NCBI GenBank assembly: GCA_051294375.1
Contig: CM119263.1
Span: forward strand, 19,682,115-19,746,114
Length of the DNA stretch: 64,000 nucleotides
From: Paraspadella gotoi
Lineage: Eukaryota > Chaetognatha
Direction: 5' to 3'
The first letter of the stretch is position 1; the number at the start of each line of letters is the position of its first letter. Shown here piece by piece: positions 12,958-46,247 of this stretch. Under the pieces are notes generated by a model, which did not search any database, had not been told where the DNA came from, and was given only the letters and a program-made list of their open reading frames with translations. A program made the translations under genes and the position numbers.

Positions 12958-13842
12958 CATGAGAGAGCAGAGTAGACAGAGAGAGCAGAGAAGACAGAGA
13001 GACGAGAGAGACTGAGAGAAGATAAAAGAGTAAAGAGAGAGAGAGAAGCGCGCAAAAATTATTCGTTTAGAAAGGGATAATATCGAAAATCGGTTACATC
13101 ATTTCTCTCTCTTCTCGGCGGCGCCGCAAACTCGCAAAAGCCTGCGTGGTATAACTTGGCTGAGGGGCTACCTTGATGGAGTTGATGGAGTGACGCGGTC
13201 GTGACGCTGTCGTGGCCGTCCTAGTCGCGGTCCGTGACGGGCGGTTTCCTCCCTTCTGGCGTAAACAATACATTTTTCAACTAGACGTTAGTATCCGCGA
13301 CTCCGTATCGGCGATCTCGTGAATTTAGTGCTACGCGAACGAGGTGACGCCCCCAATTAAGCGTCTATTGCAACAAAGTTAGAAATTTTCACAGTAGGTG
13401 AATGATGTAATGGGGGACTTAGTTAGGAGTTTGCTCATCCTTAATATACCTTCATCAGGGCAAACAAGAGGATCAATCGATTTGCCGCAAATCATGCACC
13501 GATTGTTCGTCCATTAGGATCAGTCATTCATAAAGCGTTCGTAAAAGACTTAATAAATTGTAAATATAATACATATTATCGATAAAACCGATCGCTTGGA
13601 TGTTTTGTTTTTAGCAGTACGATTTCAAATTGGAGAAGTCAACTTATTTTCGCCGAATATTGAGTTTTTTACAAAATAAACAGGACGTATAAGCGCGTTT
13701 TTCCCGCATGACGCAAAAAAAAAAAAAAAAAAAAAAAAAATTTGCCGTAGGTCGAACAAAAAAAAATAGAAAAAATAAAAAAAAAATTTCGTAGTGATTT
13801 CGCGGCGAAAGGAAAGGGTACGAGAACTCGGCGAGAGTAAAG

Positions 13843-14616
13843 TGGAGAGTCTACGTCGTTCTTAGAAATCGAGGAAAAGACTTTTTCAAATGAGATTTTC
13901 GTTAAATGCTGACTACCGAAATAATGTCAACGCCGCCCTCGGGAATAAATTCAGGTAAAAATTGCAGGAATTAAAACAGTCGATTCCGATCCTGTTTACA
14001 ACATCTCAAAGGGGCTCGCATTTTTTTTCTCTGACAATTAACCAATCATTTTTTGAATCAAAACGCATCAGATTCAAATAGACTGGTCAGCTCGGGAAAA
14101 TATTTTTGACAGCAATTTTTTATATATAAAATAAAAGGGATTTCTCAAACTTCAATACAATGTCAACGCAATTTAAGGTAATGTATGTCAATTTTAAGCA
14201 ATAAACTTCAAATTCAGGAATGCCGTAGCTAATATGTTCTGAAGTGGGCTCTCAAAATTTTTCTTCAAACGATTTTAATTTGGTTATTTTAAGCATGATA
14301 CGATCATGGTAAAGTGATATTAGTCATTTTGTGAAATTTTTATTTAAAGTAAAAGTAAAAGAGGAGCTAACGATCGGAATTCTAAGAAGTTTTCAAAACG
14401 GGAGTCAGATTCGGAAAAAAATCTTATATGGCGAAAATCTTCTCAAAGAAGGGAGTGGATTTTCCGGAAGATTTTGGTTAATATTTTCTATATTTATGGT
14501 CGGATTTGTTTTGAAACTTACATAGGAATATTTGCCATAATCTACATTGTCCGGATCAAAGAATATATAAAAAAACCTCTGACTTTTTTTCGTCAGAGCT
14601 TAGTCGCTAAGTAAAG
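13843..14616. mobile_element. Insertion present only in duplicate copy 1
   Basis: About 770 bp is flanked on both sides by agtaaag; the other copy has a single agtaaag at the matching place (near 27815). Near the right end is a 7-bp hairpin (ctctgac/gtcagag around a T run). No terminal inverted repeats and no coding potential are seen. It could be a non-autonomous transposon with a 7-bp target duplication, or a deletion between direct repeats in copy 2. Confidence 0.35.
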
Positions 14617-17203
14617 GGATTAATTCCGAAGTCTGTGACAGCAATAATAATTTAGCAATTATCGGAAGGCGAAGCTCCGGGGGAAGTGATTAAAAAAGGG
14701 GGCGCCGCGGAAATGTGGGGACGAAGCCGACGGAGACGACGACGAAATGACGACGAAGAAGACGAGGAGACGATGCGAGCGACCGACGAGACGACTTAGA
14801 GGACGATAAAAAGGAGCTGATGGAGACGACGAGGGACGAATGTCGACCGACGGACGATGTATGAACTAAGAGCCAACGACGGCTTAGTGGATCGCGACAG
14901 ATGACGTGACGAAGACGAAGATGATGAGGAGATGATACTGACGATGCCGGACTTAGAGGAAATAAAAAGGAGGCCAATTGGAGAAGACGAGGAGGAAGAT
15001 GACAACAAAGTAAGGCTAAGCAGTGACAATTTCATAGTGTTTTTAAGGGGCTGAGAGGCGAGCACGATGACAAATATGGAGAAAACTGCGAGACGGGATG
15101 AAGCAACGATGATGACCGAAGTATGAAGAAAGGATAGCGCGCGTTAAGACAACGGCGACGACGAATACGACGAACGAGGCTTTGGCGACTATGACGTACG
15201 ACGAAAGCGGTTTATGGGATTCCGAGAATCCTGTGCTACTTGCGGGATTGGCGAGTAGTGCGCGTGAAAGTATTAGTTTTTCTTTCCCGGTACGAAGGCG
15301 AGATAATTATTTTACTGTAAAAAGTTATAAGATGGTTAAATTTATTAATAAATAAAGGGTTTTTTTATATGTTAGTTTTTTTTTTTTTGTTTTTGTTAAT
15401 AATAATTTTATTCGATTTTTGCTGGAATAAAATTAGTGTGATAGCGACGAAAATTTTAACCTAATTTTCGACCTAGTTTTAAATTAAATTTTTAAAGCGA
15501 TTTGTCGCTTGGTTGGAAATAAAAACATGGTTGAGCAGGGCAGGGGCGGCGAGAGAAATGGGCGTAGTTTTGTAGTTTTTTTAAAATGACCTTTCTGATT
15601 CAAATGAGTCTTATTTCAAGTGTAATATGATTAGAAAATACCGTAGAGTAAGGAAATAAAAGAAAAGTGGTTATAATGAAGACATTTGCTTCGAAATAAA
15701 TTTTTCAACGTTATAAATTTATTTTCTCATGTGTAGTAAAATGTTTATGTGATATAATATAGCTTAATACTAAATCAAATGATGGCATATCATATCTGAA
15801 TATTTTAGTAATATATAAAAAATATTATCATAATATGATAAATGATTGTTTTTGTGAAGTTGTCATAAAAATTGAGAAAGGCCATATTTTCGCTTACATC
15901 CTTTTCATTTGAACCTGCACACCTGTGTTTTTAATCCCATTTTAGCGCGAACAATCCGCTCATTCGAATTTCAAACAAAAAAGCCAATTTTTCAGATATA
16001 GCATTTTTTCCAACGAATTGCGTAATATTAAGGGGTTAAAAGTTGGGCAAAAGTTTTTTGGCGGAAGCACTTTAAAACTCTTGCCCTTTCGCGGCAAACG
16101 ACAATGGGGCGCAGACTTCTAGGCAACGACAACTCTCACATGGCAGTTAATTCTCATTTCGATGTAGCATTCTATTGCTCTCCTCGAATGCGCGGCGACG
16201 GACGACGGCGACGAATGAGACGCGATGAGTGGAGGGGCCGTCGATGTCAATCGATAAGGCGGGGCAGCGAGGACGAAAGATGAAGTGAAGATGAATGACG
16301 ACGAGGAATAGAAAAGATGAAGATGATGAACGACGAGGATGAATGATGAAGATGATGACGAAGATGGACTTTTAAAAAGGCGAACAAGAAAATACGTAGA
16401 CAATCGGCAGAAGTCTTAGCTAAAAAAAATCTTTATTCTCCAAACGTAAATAAGATGCCCCGCCCCCCCCAAAAAGAGTCAACAGCAGCCAACAAGCAAT
16501 GCATAGAACCATTAACTCATGCGAGGCAGGAACCTTGCGCGAAAAGTGACCTATTTGAACTTCCTTATGGCAGGCGGCTTCCTCAACTCTCTCTCCCCTT
16601 TTTGGTCGTTGGCGTTCCATTGAAATGAACACGAAATTATTCCGCCGCTTCATTAACGTCTACTAGCACCTTCTCTCTCACTCTCTCTCCTCTCGTCTCA
16701 TCTCCTTCTCTCTCTCTCTGCTCGTCTCTCTCCTCTTCGAATCATCATCTCTTCATTTTCTCATCTCTCCTCTCTCAATTCTCTCTCTCAAAATGCAAAT
16801 GGAACCCTCTCTCCGTGAATTTGCGTCGCAGATGAAGTTTTGAATTATTGATTTTTTTTCCGCTTCCACGGCGTTCGTAAAGGAATTTTTTTTTTCTTCG
16901 CCAGCGAAAATTCAATTCAATCAATGCGACGAACTAAAATTAACTTTTCGAATAAAACAATGAGGGCGAGCAGAAATTCCGTTCGTCTTCGTTGTTTTAG
17001 ATTTCCCTTTTCATGTCGGATATTCAGACGCGATTTAATTTGTGTGTGTTTTTTTTAAAAAATTATTCGTGGAAAAAAGTTTTCGAGTGTGAGAGACTGA
17101 GAAGTGAAGAGGAGAGGCTGACTCTTTGGGAAGAGATACGTCCGTCTCCTCATATCCCCCCCCCATTCCTGCCTCTTCCTCTTCCTCTCCTGTCCCCAAC
17201 GAG

Positions 17204-17408
17204 GCTTGACCCTCGCTACGAAAAGAGGCCTCCTCGTGCGTCGTCGTCGTCTTCCCCAACAGGCGACGACTCCCCCGCGATCTTCGGTCTGCCGTCCTTC
17301 GTACGCGCCGCTCGGCTCAAGTGGATCGCAAGTCGGCCCGTCTACAGTTGGATTCGACGCATTCAGCGGTGGGCGATGCATGTGGGGCGCCGAGCGAACC
17401 GGGTTACG
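17204..17408 (+). pseudogene. Broken copy of gene A exon 4
   Basis: It aligns along its whole length with 29756-29945 but has many single-base insertions and deletions. The acceptor is changed from caacag to caacgag, and the frame is lost. The flanking donor gtgagt is kept. Confidence 0.8.
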
Positions 17409-17463
17409 GTGAGTCGTTATTGTTGTCGTTGACGAACGTCGTCGTCTTCTTTGTCTTAGGCTA

Positions 17464-17500
17464 ATTATTATTATTATTACTATTATTATTATTATTATTA

Positions 17501-17567
<67 letters not shown>

Positions 17568-17575
17568 TATTATTA
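17464..17575 (+). repeat. TTA trinucleotide microsatellite
   Basis: More than 35 ATT units in copy 1. In copy 2 (29999-30038) only about a dozen units are present, a large length difference for one locus. Confidence 0.9.
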
Positions 17576-17997
17576 TTATCCATTATTTACAGCTTTTTCG
17601 ACAAGATCGTCAGTACGACTTTACACGGACAATCAGTTAATCTCTAATATAACGACTATTAAATAAATGAAATTTTTTTTTAATACGCAAAAAACAAATG
17701 AAAATGTTATTTTATTTAAAAAAAAAAACAACAGCTTAAAAGACTGGAATGGTATCGGTAACTGTGAGGTCAATTCAACTTTTTCACTGAAGAGGAAATG
17801 TTGCTGCAGCTGCGGATCCAAATGAAATATCAAAGCTTCACAAAATATGAATAATAACTCTAAAATCTTACGCCTCTTTTATTAACAGTAGATTAAAGTG
17901 AAATATTTGGAAGATTATAAAATGAGAATTGCAAGTAACGCTGCTTAATGCATAATTAGATTTTAATTAGTCGATGGAGCGTATCTATTTCTTGCAG

Positions 17998-18302
17998 CCT
18001 CTTTCCCTGGAGGCGGGCGTAGAATCTTCCGTCGACAAACCTACGGTCGGAGAAGCTTCCCTACGGCGGAGAAAAGCTCTTCTCCCAGCTCCGACGTCCT
18101 GGCTGTGGCGCCTGTGGGGTTGGACCTTGGGGTGGACGGTCTCGACTGAAGGGGCGGGGGCGAAAGGAGGGTGGCGAGCTTCCGTTGGTCCTCGAGGCAA
18201 CCCCACGGGTAAACGGCTCCGCCATTGCTTTCTTTCGCAACGATTTCACTTTTGGACGGGGGTGTTGCGCGCTAGAGGGAGATTTGGAGGCAGATATGCG
18301 CG
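17998..18302 (+). pseudogene. Broken copy of gene A exon 5
   Basis: It aligns with 30418-30678, is about 44 nt longer through scattered small insertions, and has no open frame through. The acceptor and donor bases are still recognisable. Confidence 0.8.
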
Positions 18303-18428
18303 GTAAGAGAGAGAAGAGAGAGAGATGAGAGAGTAGAGAGAGAGAGAGAGAGAGAGAGAAGAGAGAGAGAGAAGAGAGAGAGAGTAGAGAGAATTCTCAC
18401 CTAAGACACTTTTCCTCTTGCTTTCCAG

Positions 18429-18665
18429 GTCCCGTTCGTGGGGTTCGGCTTTCCCCATGGAGCTGCCCTTCGGGGCAAACGTCCCTCGCGATGGCCGTCG
18501 TCGTCGTTGCGGTCGTGGTCGGAGTCGAAGTCGTGGTCGTGGAGGTCGCCGTCGCTGCTCAAGCGTCGCGGTGGTACGAGCCTCTTCCTGGTGGCGGGAA
18601 AAGTCGGGAGGGCCCCGCTTATATGCGGATGGAAGAGGGACAGGACAGTTTTCTTGAGACGCTGT
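18429..18665 (+). pseudogene. Broken copy of gene A exon 6
   Basis: It aligns with 30798-31012, with repeated insertions inside the TCG-rich part and frameshifts elsewhere. Confidence 0.8.
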
Positions 18666-18852
18666 GTAAGGATCATTTGTTGAATTTTTTTGGTTGTTGT
18701 CGTTTTTGTTTTTGTTCTATTCATAATTATCTGATGTTTCTGTTACTTTGTTGTTTATTTTATTTATGTCAGTTTTACATTGATTTTAAGCATTGCTATC
18801 AAATCATTATTCATGTGGTCACCCTTTAATCTATTTCCTTACGGCTTCACAG

Positions 18853-19120
18853 CGCCTCCCCCCTATCAGAACAGCCCTGCCTGCCTCACCGGTGACCGTC
18901 AACCGCTATGCCCGCCGCCGGATTCATGATCATCGCCTGGCTCCAGTTCGGCTAGGAAGCCTCGACTTCGAGTTTCCAACGTCTCGGCCGCCATAAGGCG
19001 TGGCGGCTCTAAGCGTCAGTCCGCGAAGATGGCTAGCGCCAATCTCGTGGCGAAATTCAAAACTAACGATCGAGTTTGGAAACGTTGACGAGAAAAGAAC
19101 AATAAGGCGCGCGGAGTATG
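18853..19120 (+). pseudogene. Broken copy of gene A exon 7
   Basis: It aligns with 31185-31422 and is about 30 nt longer through scattered insertions. The frame is lost within the first 30 codons. Confidence 0.8.
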
Positions 19121-19567
19121 GTGTAGAAAATAAAATAATTTATATTATTATATATTATTAATATATTAATTTCCATGAAGACAACACTAGACTTCCGCGC
19201 TTCAAATTGAATTATTAGTATAATAAAACATTTTTAAAAATAAGAAAGGTACAATATGTTATGTGTTTAAATAAGCATAGATTAAAATACTGTAAAATCC
19301 TATTCATCAAATATAAAAAAAATAGAAAATAGTGAAACAAGTATTTGGCAAATTTTCTTAAATTTAAATTTAAACAAATATATTTTGTCGCCTTAGAAAT
19401 GTACTAAAATGAATCTATAACTAAATGAATTAGCTAACAAGAAAGCCGATTATTTAAAAATTTTATATCATATAAATCTATTAATTTTTAATTAAAAAAG
19501 GAAATGAAAACCGCAACTTAAATCTTCCACGAGAGCAAGATGATAATATGGCCTTCCCGAATATAAG

Positions 19568-19709
19568 GTTATTTCGTGGCAAGTGAGGTTGGGCGCCCGA
19601 CGCACGTGGCCAATGTATCGTGCGATGGGAATCCTTGTGGAGCACGGACCGAGAGAAAACCGCAATGAGATCAAGGACGAACCCGGGAGAAAGGGAAATG
19701 AATTGACGA
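19568..19709 (+). pseudogene. Broken copy of gene A exon 8
   Basis: It aligns with 31833-31959 with indels; the D-G turn region is frameshifted. Confidence 0.75.
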
Positions 19710-19770
19710 AGGTCGCGAGATGTAGCTAGAAATAAAGCTAATATCCATAAATATCAATATTATTCGTTAT

Positions 19771-21252
19771 CTTTTTTCTCTTTGTACTTCCGAGGGCGGT
19801 GGAGGGCAAAAGAGGAACGAAGGGAAAGAAAAAGAAAAAAAAATTAAGAAAAGGAAAACGGAGAGAAGGAAAGAACAACTTGGGGGAAACCGCCGCCGCG
19901 AAGAGACTAAATATGCGCTATGTACTATGTAATTTTTTACAATGTTATTTTAACAACCTGAGAATTAACGCAACGAAACGAAAATCTTCGCCTTAAATAA
20001 TCCCTGAAAAAAAAAAGCACAACTTCGTTTCATGTCCTTCGCTTCGATGATTTTTTTTTTCTTTCGGTCGGTTGTTAAAATTAATAACCGAACGAAGAAA
20101 TGAGGGATGAGCAAAAACGACCTTTTATGAAAAAAAATATGGCGGGAAATTGCGTCGCAGTCGTTTTCAACGACGTCGCTAACGCCGCCTCAGCCGCCGC
20201 CTCAGCCGCCGCCGCCGCCGCCTGCCGCCACCGCCGCCGCCGCCGCCTGCCGCCACCGCCGCCGCCGCGTTGTATGTAGAGTGTGACACTGTGATGATGC
20301 ATTCACGAGGCGTTGCTATAGTTGAATAATAACGCATCTTAGTTACCACGGCGATAAAACAACAGAAGAAACATCCGAAATTAATGAGAGAAAAGTCTTT
20401 GTCGTAATTTATCGAAATTTCCCGCGCAAATCACTAATTTTCATCGTCGTCCCATCGGGGAGCCGTCCTTACCCAACAGGCCGCCTCACCAACGAATCTG
20501 TCTCACCTCCCGTTCCCTTTCTCCCTTCCCCGCCCCTCCGCCCCTCCGCCTCGCCCCCACCTTCCGTCCCTCATCCATAACTCAAGCCTCTCCTCAGAGG
20601 CCGCTGGGTCTTCTCCCCCGCCATCTCCTTCCAATATCGCAAATTTAGGTGGGTCCCGCGAAAACACTTTGTCTCCTCTCCGAGGGGGGGCGTTCAAGAG
20701 GGGGGGGGCTGGAACGATTGGGAGGACGGAGAGAAAGCCGAGCTTGGTATTTATGAAAAGAGGAAGGAAGGGCGGCGGATGGGGGGTGGATATATCGAGA
20801 GATAAGTAGCGAGTGGGGGGAGGGAGTGGGGGGAGGGACGAGGAATATGGCGCCCCCTCGATCTCGGGGAAACCGGCGAAAAGGAAGAATAACGACGTCG
20901 CAGCGGGAATCCTGTTGCGCCATGAAAGACGCGCCATAGTTTCTTTTCTTCGGTGCCATCTCGTGGCTCCAGCGAAAGACGTTCCGTGGTATATTTTTCA
21001 TGAAGGAAAGAGGGCGCGTTTTTTTTTGGGGGGGGGCGAAATCGGGAGCTCAAACCTTTCGGCGTGCGGCGTCGGGAAATCGTATCGTCGTCATCGGGCG
21101 CTACCAGTGCCACCTGGTGCACCATTTGCTGTTTTTGGTTTTTAACCAAAACCCGAGGAGAAACTTTTTTTTTTCTGGGTGGAATTATGGAGAATTTATG
21201 AGATTGCGTACCAACTTGCTTTTCGACGAGAACAATAAAAGAGAAACGAGGA

Positions 21253-21289
<37 letters not shown>

Positions 21290-22835
21290 TCGTTGAAAAA
21301 CTGAAGACATCGTAACCTTTATGGACGATAAATAAAAAAGAATAAGAAGCGAACGAGTTGGAAGGAATAAAAATAAATATTAAAGCTCCGAAAAGAAAGG
21401 AAGAATAGATATTAACGTCTTAAAAAATGGTCATCTCCATTCTCGGCGAGAAGAGCGTTTATTGGCGGAAGAAAGTCTCGACGAATGACAGCGTCGCCAT
21501 TTTCTTTTTTATTTCTTTTTATGGTTGACGAAGTATGAAGCGAACGAACCTTCAGTTATTATCAGTCTTTCGGAGACCCAGTTTCTCGAGGCGAACGATT
21601 AGAAAAAGAAAAAAAGAGAAATTAGAAGAAAAAAAAGACAATGATGATGATGATGATGATGATGAGGAGGAGGAGGAGGAGGAGGAGGAGGATAAACAAA
21701 AGTAATTTCGCGTTCTCGTCTCGAACCCTAACGTTGCAGCAATAAACCGAGGAGTCTGCAATAGCGAACGTGGCAGTAATGACTATCTAGGTTGGCATGG
21801 TAACCTTGGCGTCGTTGACTCTCGTTGCAGCGTCGGTTAACGTGACAACAATGGCTAATGTTTCTAATTAGTCCGAGTTTTTTCTCTCACATCTTCTATC
21901 TGTTTACCCTCTCTGTGCCCGTGGAATGCGTTTCTTGTTTCTTCTCTCTCTTCCTCTCTCTCAATATCTCTCTCCTATCTCTCTCTCTCATCTCTCTCTT
22001 CCTCTCTCCTCTCTCTCTCTCTCTCTCCTCGTCTCTCTTCCTCCCGCGTCCGTAGTGCTGATCTCTCATGCTGATCTCCATCTTCGACTCGTGTCTCTCC
22101 TCTTATCACAGTCCTCTCTCTCTCTCTCTCCCTCAACCCGTCAAATGCCTTATGGGAGGTCATTTGTAGTTGTGAAAGCCTTTTCTCATTTTCCTTGAAC
22201 TCTCCTTCTAATCTTGGATGGCGCTTTTCGACCTAAGACTTCTCTCTCAACTCTCTCTCTGAGTATATGACTCCTCTCTCTCGACCTAGACTCTCTCTCT
22301 TCTCTCTCTCTCTTCTCTCCTCTTCTCGTTAGTCCTCTCTTCGTCTCTCTCTTCTCATCTGTTTCGAGCTCCCTCTCTCTTTAGTTTGCTTTCTTTTTTC
22401 TATTATATTGTTTACATTGTTGTTATGTCCTTTCCCCGTCTTCTAATTTGTTTCTAAAGATTCCAGAGGCTCCATAGTTTTAAAAAAACAAAAGTTTATC
22501 CGATACGTCACTATATCCTTATTGTTTACCATTCTATTCACTTCCTCGCAGCTCTGAAATGAAATAGTAGCATGTATTCCATTCTTAATTCCATAATCCT
22601 GACTCTAAAACCTGTCCCTTCTGTGCCAACAAGCACACAACAAGAACAACTACAAAAATCCCCCATCTTTCTACCGGAAATTAAAAAAAAATATATATAC
22701 CCAAGGATTACGCCTTCTCCTCCTCCTCCTCCTCCTTTTCCTACCCCCTCTAAGCCTCCCTCGCCAACGCTAATCGCTTACCGCGATATGCAAATGACTT
22801 TGAGACGCCGTCTTGCTCCCCCACCCCTTTTCCAG
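19771..22835. other. Non-coding stretch before gene A exon 1
   Basis: Holds the GCC repeat, a G-rich stretch (20680-20840), GA (21253-21289), GAT/GAG (21641-21691) and CT tracts (21935-22380). No exon that could supply the missing start of gene A was found. Confidence 0.5.
20185..20270 (+). repeat. GCC repeat
   Basis: An array of GCC with a higher-order unit cgcctgccgccaccgcc present twice. It follows a short open frame from an ATG at 20141, too weak to call a gene. Confidence 0.8.
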
Positions 22836-42520
<19,685 letters not shown>

Positions 42521-42539
42521 CCTCCTTTTCGACCAACAA

Positions 42540-42545
42540 AATAAA
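42540..42545 (+). promoter_or_regulatory. Possible poly(A) signal of gene A
   Basis: AATAAA lies 20 nt after the exon 19 stop. The surroundings are A-rich, so the hexamer could be chance. Confidence 0.35.
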
Positions 42546-44520
42546 ACAAAACCAAAAATATCACAAGATTTTATGGCCAGATACGAAAAACAGTGAAAAG
42601 TGTTAGGAATGTCACTTTTAATAGCTGGTCGTTCATAGTATGAATTTTTTTTTTTTTATTTTGACGCTGTAACTAAAATTGAACCAAAATAATAGAGATA
42701 GATTCGAGTTGTTTTTGCGTATAGAAAAAATTTAGAAAAAATACGAATGATTGTTTAATATTTTTGCTAACATCTCAGGCTTGTTGAATGCGTTTTTATC
42801 ATTTCATTACTTTATTACTTCATTAATATCATGTTACCGCTTTTATAAGCGAATTTTCCGTTAGCTTTTTTTTTTTACGTAACCCGCTTTTTGTTACTCG
42901 CCCGCATTTAAATTTTAACATGTCATCGTTATGTTTTGATACCAAACGCATGTTTATGTTTTTACCCCCGTTTGTACTGACCCTAAGTCTTTGTTTGCTA
43001 GTGCAGCGCGCAAGATGGACGATTAGTTGTATTATTTTCAAATAAGTTTATAGCGACAGTTGCTCCAGTCCTCTCAGATAATAAAGATTAACTTGTCAAC
43101 CGCTTTCACCCCCGCCTCCTCGGCGTCGGCTGCGTGGGCTGCGGCGGCGACTGCGGCGGCGTCCGCCTCCAATCCAAACTTTTCTGTGTCACAACATCCG
43201 TTTTCCCAACAGAATCTGGACCGCAACGAGCGGCACAACTAAATCACTGCCAGCGCCCATGAGATTCGCGGTTTCAGAGCCAAAGCTTTCCGCCGAACCC
43301 AAACCCAAACCCTTTTCCATCTCTCCATTCCTCAAAGACATTTCCTCTCCTCACACTCCTTACCCAACGTCCTCACCTGAAAAGTCCAGTTGTTGTCACC
43401 ATTGTACCAACTTACTCATTATGCTTTTCCATGTATGTTACGTTTTCATTGACAGCAACTCCCAAACACTTTTCTTCCTCCTCTCTTACGTACTGGTCTT
43501 TCACCCTGCATCTTATTTTTATCTTCCTTTGTTCTTCCTTCCTATCTTCCCATCCTTCCCTTCTCCCTACTTCTTCCCCATTCTCCTCCTCCCTCCGTTT
43601 TCGCTCTTCTCCACTCTCCACCTTCTACTTTCTAGTTCCTTTTTACTTTCTTTCTCCTCCCTCTTTTTTCTTTTCTCCCTCTCCGATTCTTCCTCCCCTT
43701 TCTCCCTCATCCTCCATGACCTCTTCTCTTTCCTCCCACTCCTCTTCTCCTCCTTCTTCATCCCCTTTCTCTCCCTCCCCACTTTTCTTTCCTCCTCTAC
43801 CTTCCCCCTTTCCTCCTCTTTTTTCTCCCACCTCCTCCCCCCTCTTTCTTCTCCCTCCGGTCTCATCACCAATTCCAAGTGAAATCGTATTTTTTCTCTT
43901 CTCGACTTTCGAAGTCAAACGTTTCCTTTTGGCTTCGATTCTTCGACGTCGTCCCACCGTTTTATTGCTCTTTTTTTCCCTTCATCTTTTGTTGATTTTA
44001 TTTTCTTATTTTTATTTTTGAATTCTTTTTAAAATTTTTTCCCTATTTTTTCCTTCATTTTCTTATTTTTCTAAAATTCTTTCTTTTAATTTCCTCGTTC
44101 TAGTTCTTTTATTATTCCATCTTGCTTGGAAACTGTGTTAGCTGCTTTATATTCCCTCCAGTAAAAAAAAAAAAGCAAACAGCTCCAGTCAACCAATTTT
44201 CCTTCTCTTCAACTCTTAATAGACTTCTCTTTCCCCCCCCCCAATTCTCTTTTCTTTCTTTCCACCAAATTTTCTTTTCTTTCTTCCCACCAAATTCTCT
44301 TTTTCTTTTGTCTCAAGTCACATCAACTTTTCCGTCAACTTGAATTCTTTTGACTCCGCAGGAGATTAATAGGAAAGAATTCGATTTTTCTTTCTTTCTT
44401 TTCGGGTTTTTTTTTAATTTTCCTTTTTTTACTTTCCTTTTTTATTTTCCTTTGTTTTCTCTTTTTTTTTAAACTTTTTTCTTTCTTTTCTTTCTTTTTT
44501 ATTTTCCTTATTTTCCTTTT

Positions 44521-44522
44521 TT

Positions 44523-44608
<86 letters not shown>
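44521..44608 (+). repeat. TTTC tetranucleotide microsatellite
   Basis: About 21 pure TTTC units; similar shorter tracts lie at 23771-23836 and 45641-45668 (as GAAA). Confidence 0.95.
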
Positions 44609-44609
<1 letters not shown>

Positions 44610-44737
44610 CTCCTTTCTCCGTTCACACGGCCATTTGCGGTTCTCTGACACTTCCATTGACGGAGAGAGCCGAGAAAAGGCTTTGTCCAGAATTAGCCTC
44701 ATTCTCGCTTTAGCTAAACGCGTCCTTCGTCGCTCAG

Positions 44738-44768
44738 CCAATGAGAAGTGAGCTAGTTTCAGCCAATA
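44738..44768 (+). promoter_or_regulatory. Paired CCAAT boxes
   Basis: Two cagccaat motifs lie 24 bp apart, about 105 bp before a TATATTTTA. No gene start could be tied to them. Confidence 0.2.
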
Positions 44769-46202
44769 GGAGGAGAGGTGGAGAGGCAGGTGATGCGGGG
44801 CGTAAAATCCTTGTCCACCCAGTGGTCATTTTTTTTTTCAACTGAAGGGTGCTGGAGCAGAAAACCCAGGTTATATTTTATTCATGAGTCGTAATAAGAG
44901 GAGCCGGCTTAATCCAGACCCTCTTGCGCGCTGACTAAAGAATAGATACGTTACCCAACCATAAAAATATTGTATATGCCAACATCCTATTCAGTTCATT
45001 TTATTCGTTGAAACTGTTATTTCCTGTTGCTTGAAATACGCAAGCGTATTTTGATAGTAAACCTTGATTCTTGCATATTAAAATGCTTGCTTCCATGTTT
45101 TTTGCCGTTTTGTCCTGTACAATGACCTCGAAATAAATCACTTCTAACTTTTTCCGTTCTACTAATTTCTGCGAAAAATGCTTTTTGCTCATTAATCGCA
45201 TGAAGAAACTCATATCTTTAGTTCGTTTTATTAAGTAATAATAATGTCATTAATGATTCTCCCGTTTGAAAAAAAAAAATTACACCCAAAAAATAGATGA
45301 AAAAAAAAGATTTTTTTTTTTAATTTGGAGGATTTTTTAAGAAAAAAAAAGTTGGAATGAGACGTCAAACTTTGAGCTAAAAAGCTTTTGACAAAATTTG
45401 ACGAATATTGGAAAATTTGGGTGGGCGGCGTCGCGACTGGGAACGGGTGAGGAAATTCGTTTAGCCTCGATCCGCGACGATGGGAGCGAGACAGTAGTAC
45501 CCCAAAATTTAATTTATAGACTAATAATTACTAAATTACGTAGATGGGGAAAATACTGTTAGATGAAGAAAAGACTAACGGTTTATGGCGAATTGATAAT
45601 AGTCTTTTTAAATTATTGTTAAAAAATGTTTAATGGAAAAAAAGAAAGAAAGAAAGAAAGAAAGAAAGAAAAAAATAAACAAACAAACAAAGCTCGTAAT
45701 TGCTTTGCATAAAAAATAAATAAAATAAAAATAAACTAGGAAAACATAGCATTCGGTTAGATATCTCAGTTATTCTAAATTTTGAGATGAAGATGAAAAA
45801 CGAAAAGATAATGAGGATCTCATCTATTTCCGAGAGTTTGACTTTCTTTTTCCTCTTGTTCTTTCTCTTATTCATTTTACGGTCTTGATTTCTTGATTTC
45901 TTGATTTCTTGCCTTTCGCTTTCTCGATTCGCTGCGAAGACTCGATTCATTTTTCTTTCAATGAAATTCATCCCTTTTTATATTTTTCTTCAATTTTATT
46001 TTTGGATACATTGTTTATGGGTTTTTGTTCTTTCTTTCCATAGTTTAATCTCATTCAAATATTTACTCTCGCCGTCGTTTGTTCCGTTACAATTTCGAAA
46101 CCGTTTCTCCACATTCTTCCTGTGTCACTCAAATCCCCACCTTTGCCCAAATTGCTCGTACCTTACATCTCTCTCTCTCTCCTCTCTATCTCTCTCTTTC
46201 GA

Positions 46203-46247
<45 letters not shown>

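Larger units (their letters stand above)
11275..19770 (+). repeat. Large direct duplicate, copy 1 (error-rich)
   Basis: From the AG tract and the motif agctcgacaaaaagaaa (11563) to tattcgttat (19770) this follows 25622-32012 in order and orientation. Differences are mostly one- or two-base indels in exons, introns and intergenic DNA alike. Two longer pieces exist only here: about 13843-14616 and about 15530-15960. It holds five broken gene A exons and stands upstream of gene A exon 1, so its place is suspect. Confidence 0.9.

Noticed and set aside
13705-13742. Poly-A run that might mark a retrotransposon tail
   Set aside because: No element body precedes it and the same run is at 27715 only because of the duplication.
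14570-14616. Helitron-like end (hairpin then CTAA)
   Set aside because: The hairpin is present, but the left end lacks TC and the flanks show a 7-bp repeat, which helitrons do not make.
43259-44021. Frames of about 200 codons on the + strand
   Set aside because: The DNA is almost only C and T, which cannot form stop codons; no splice sites or domain pattern.
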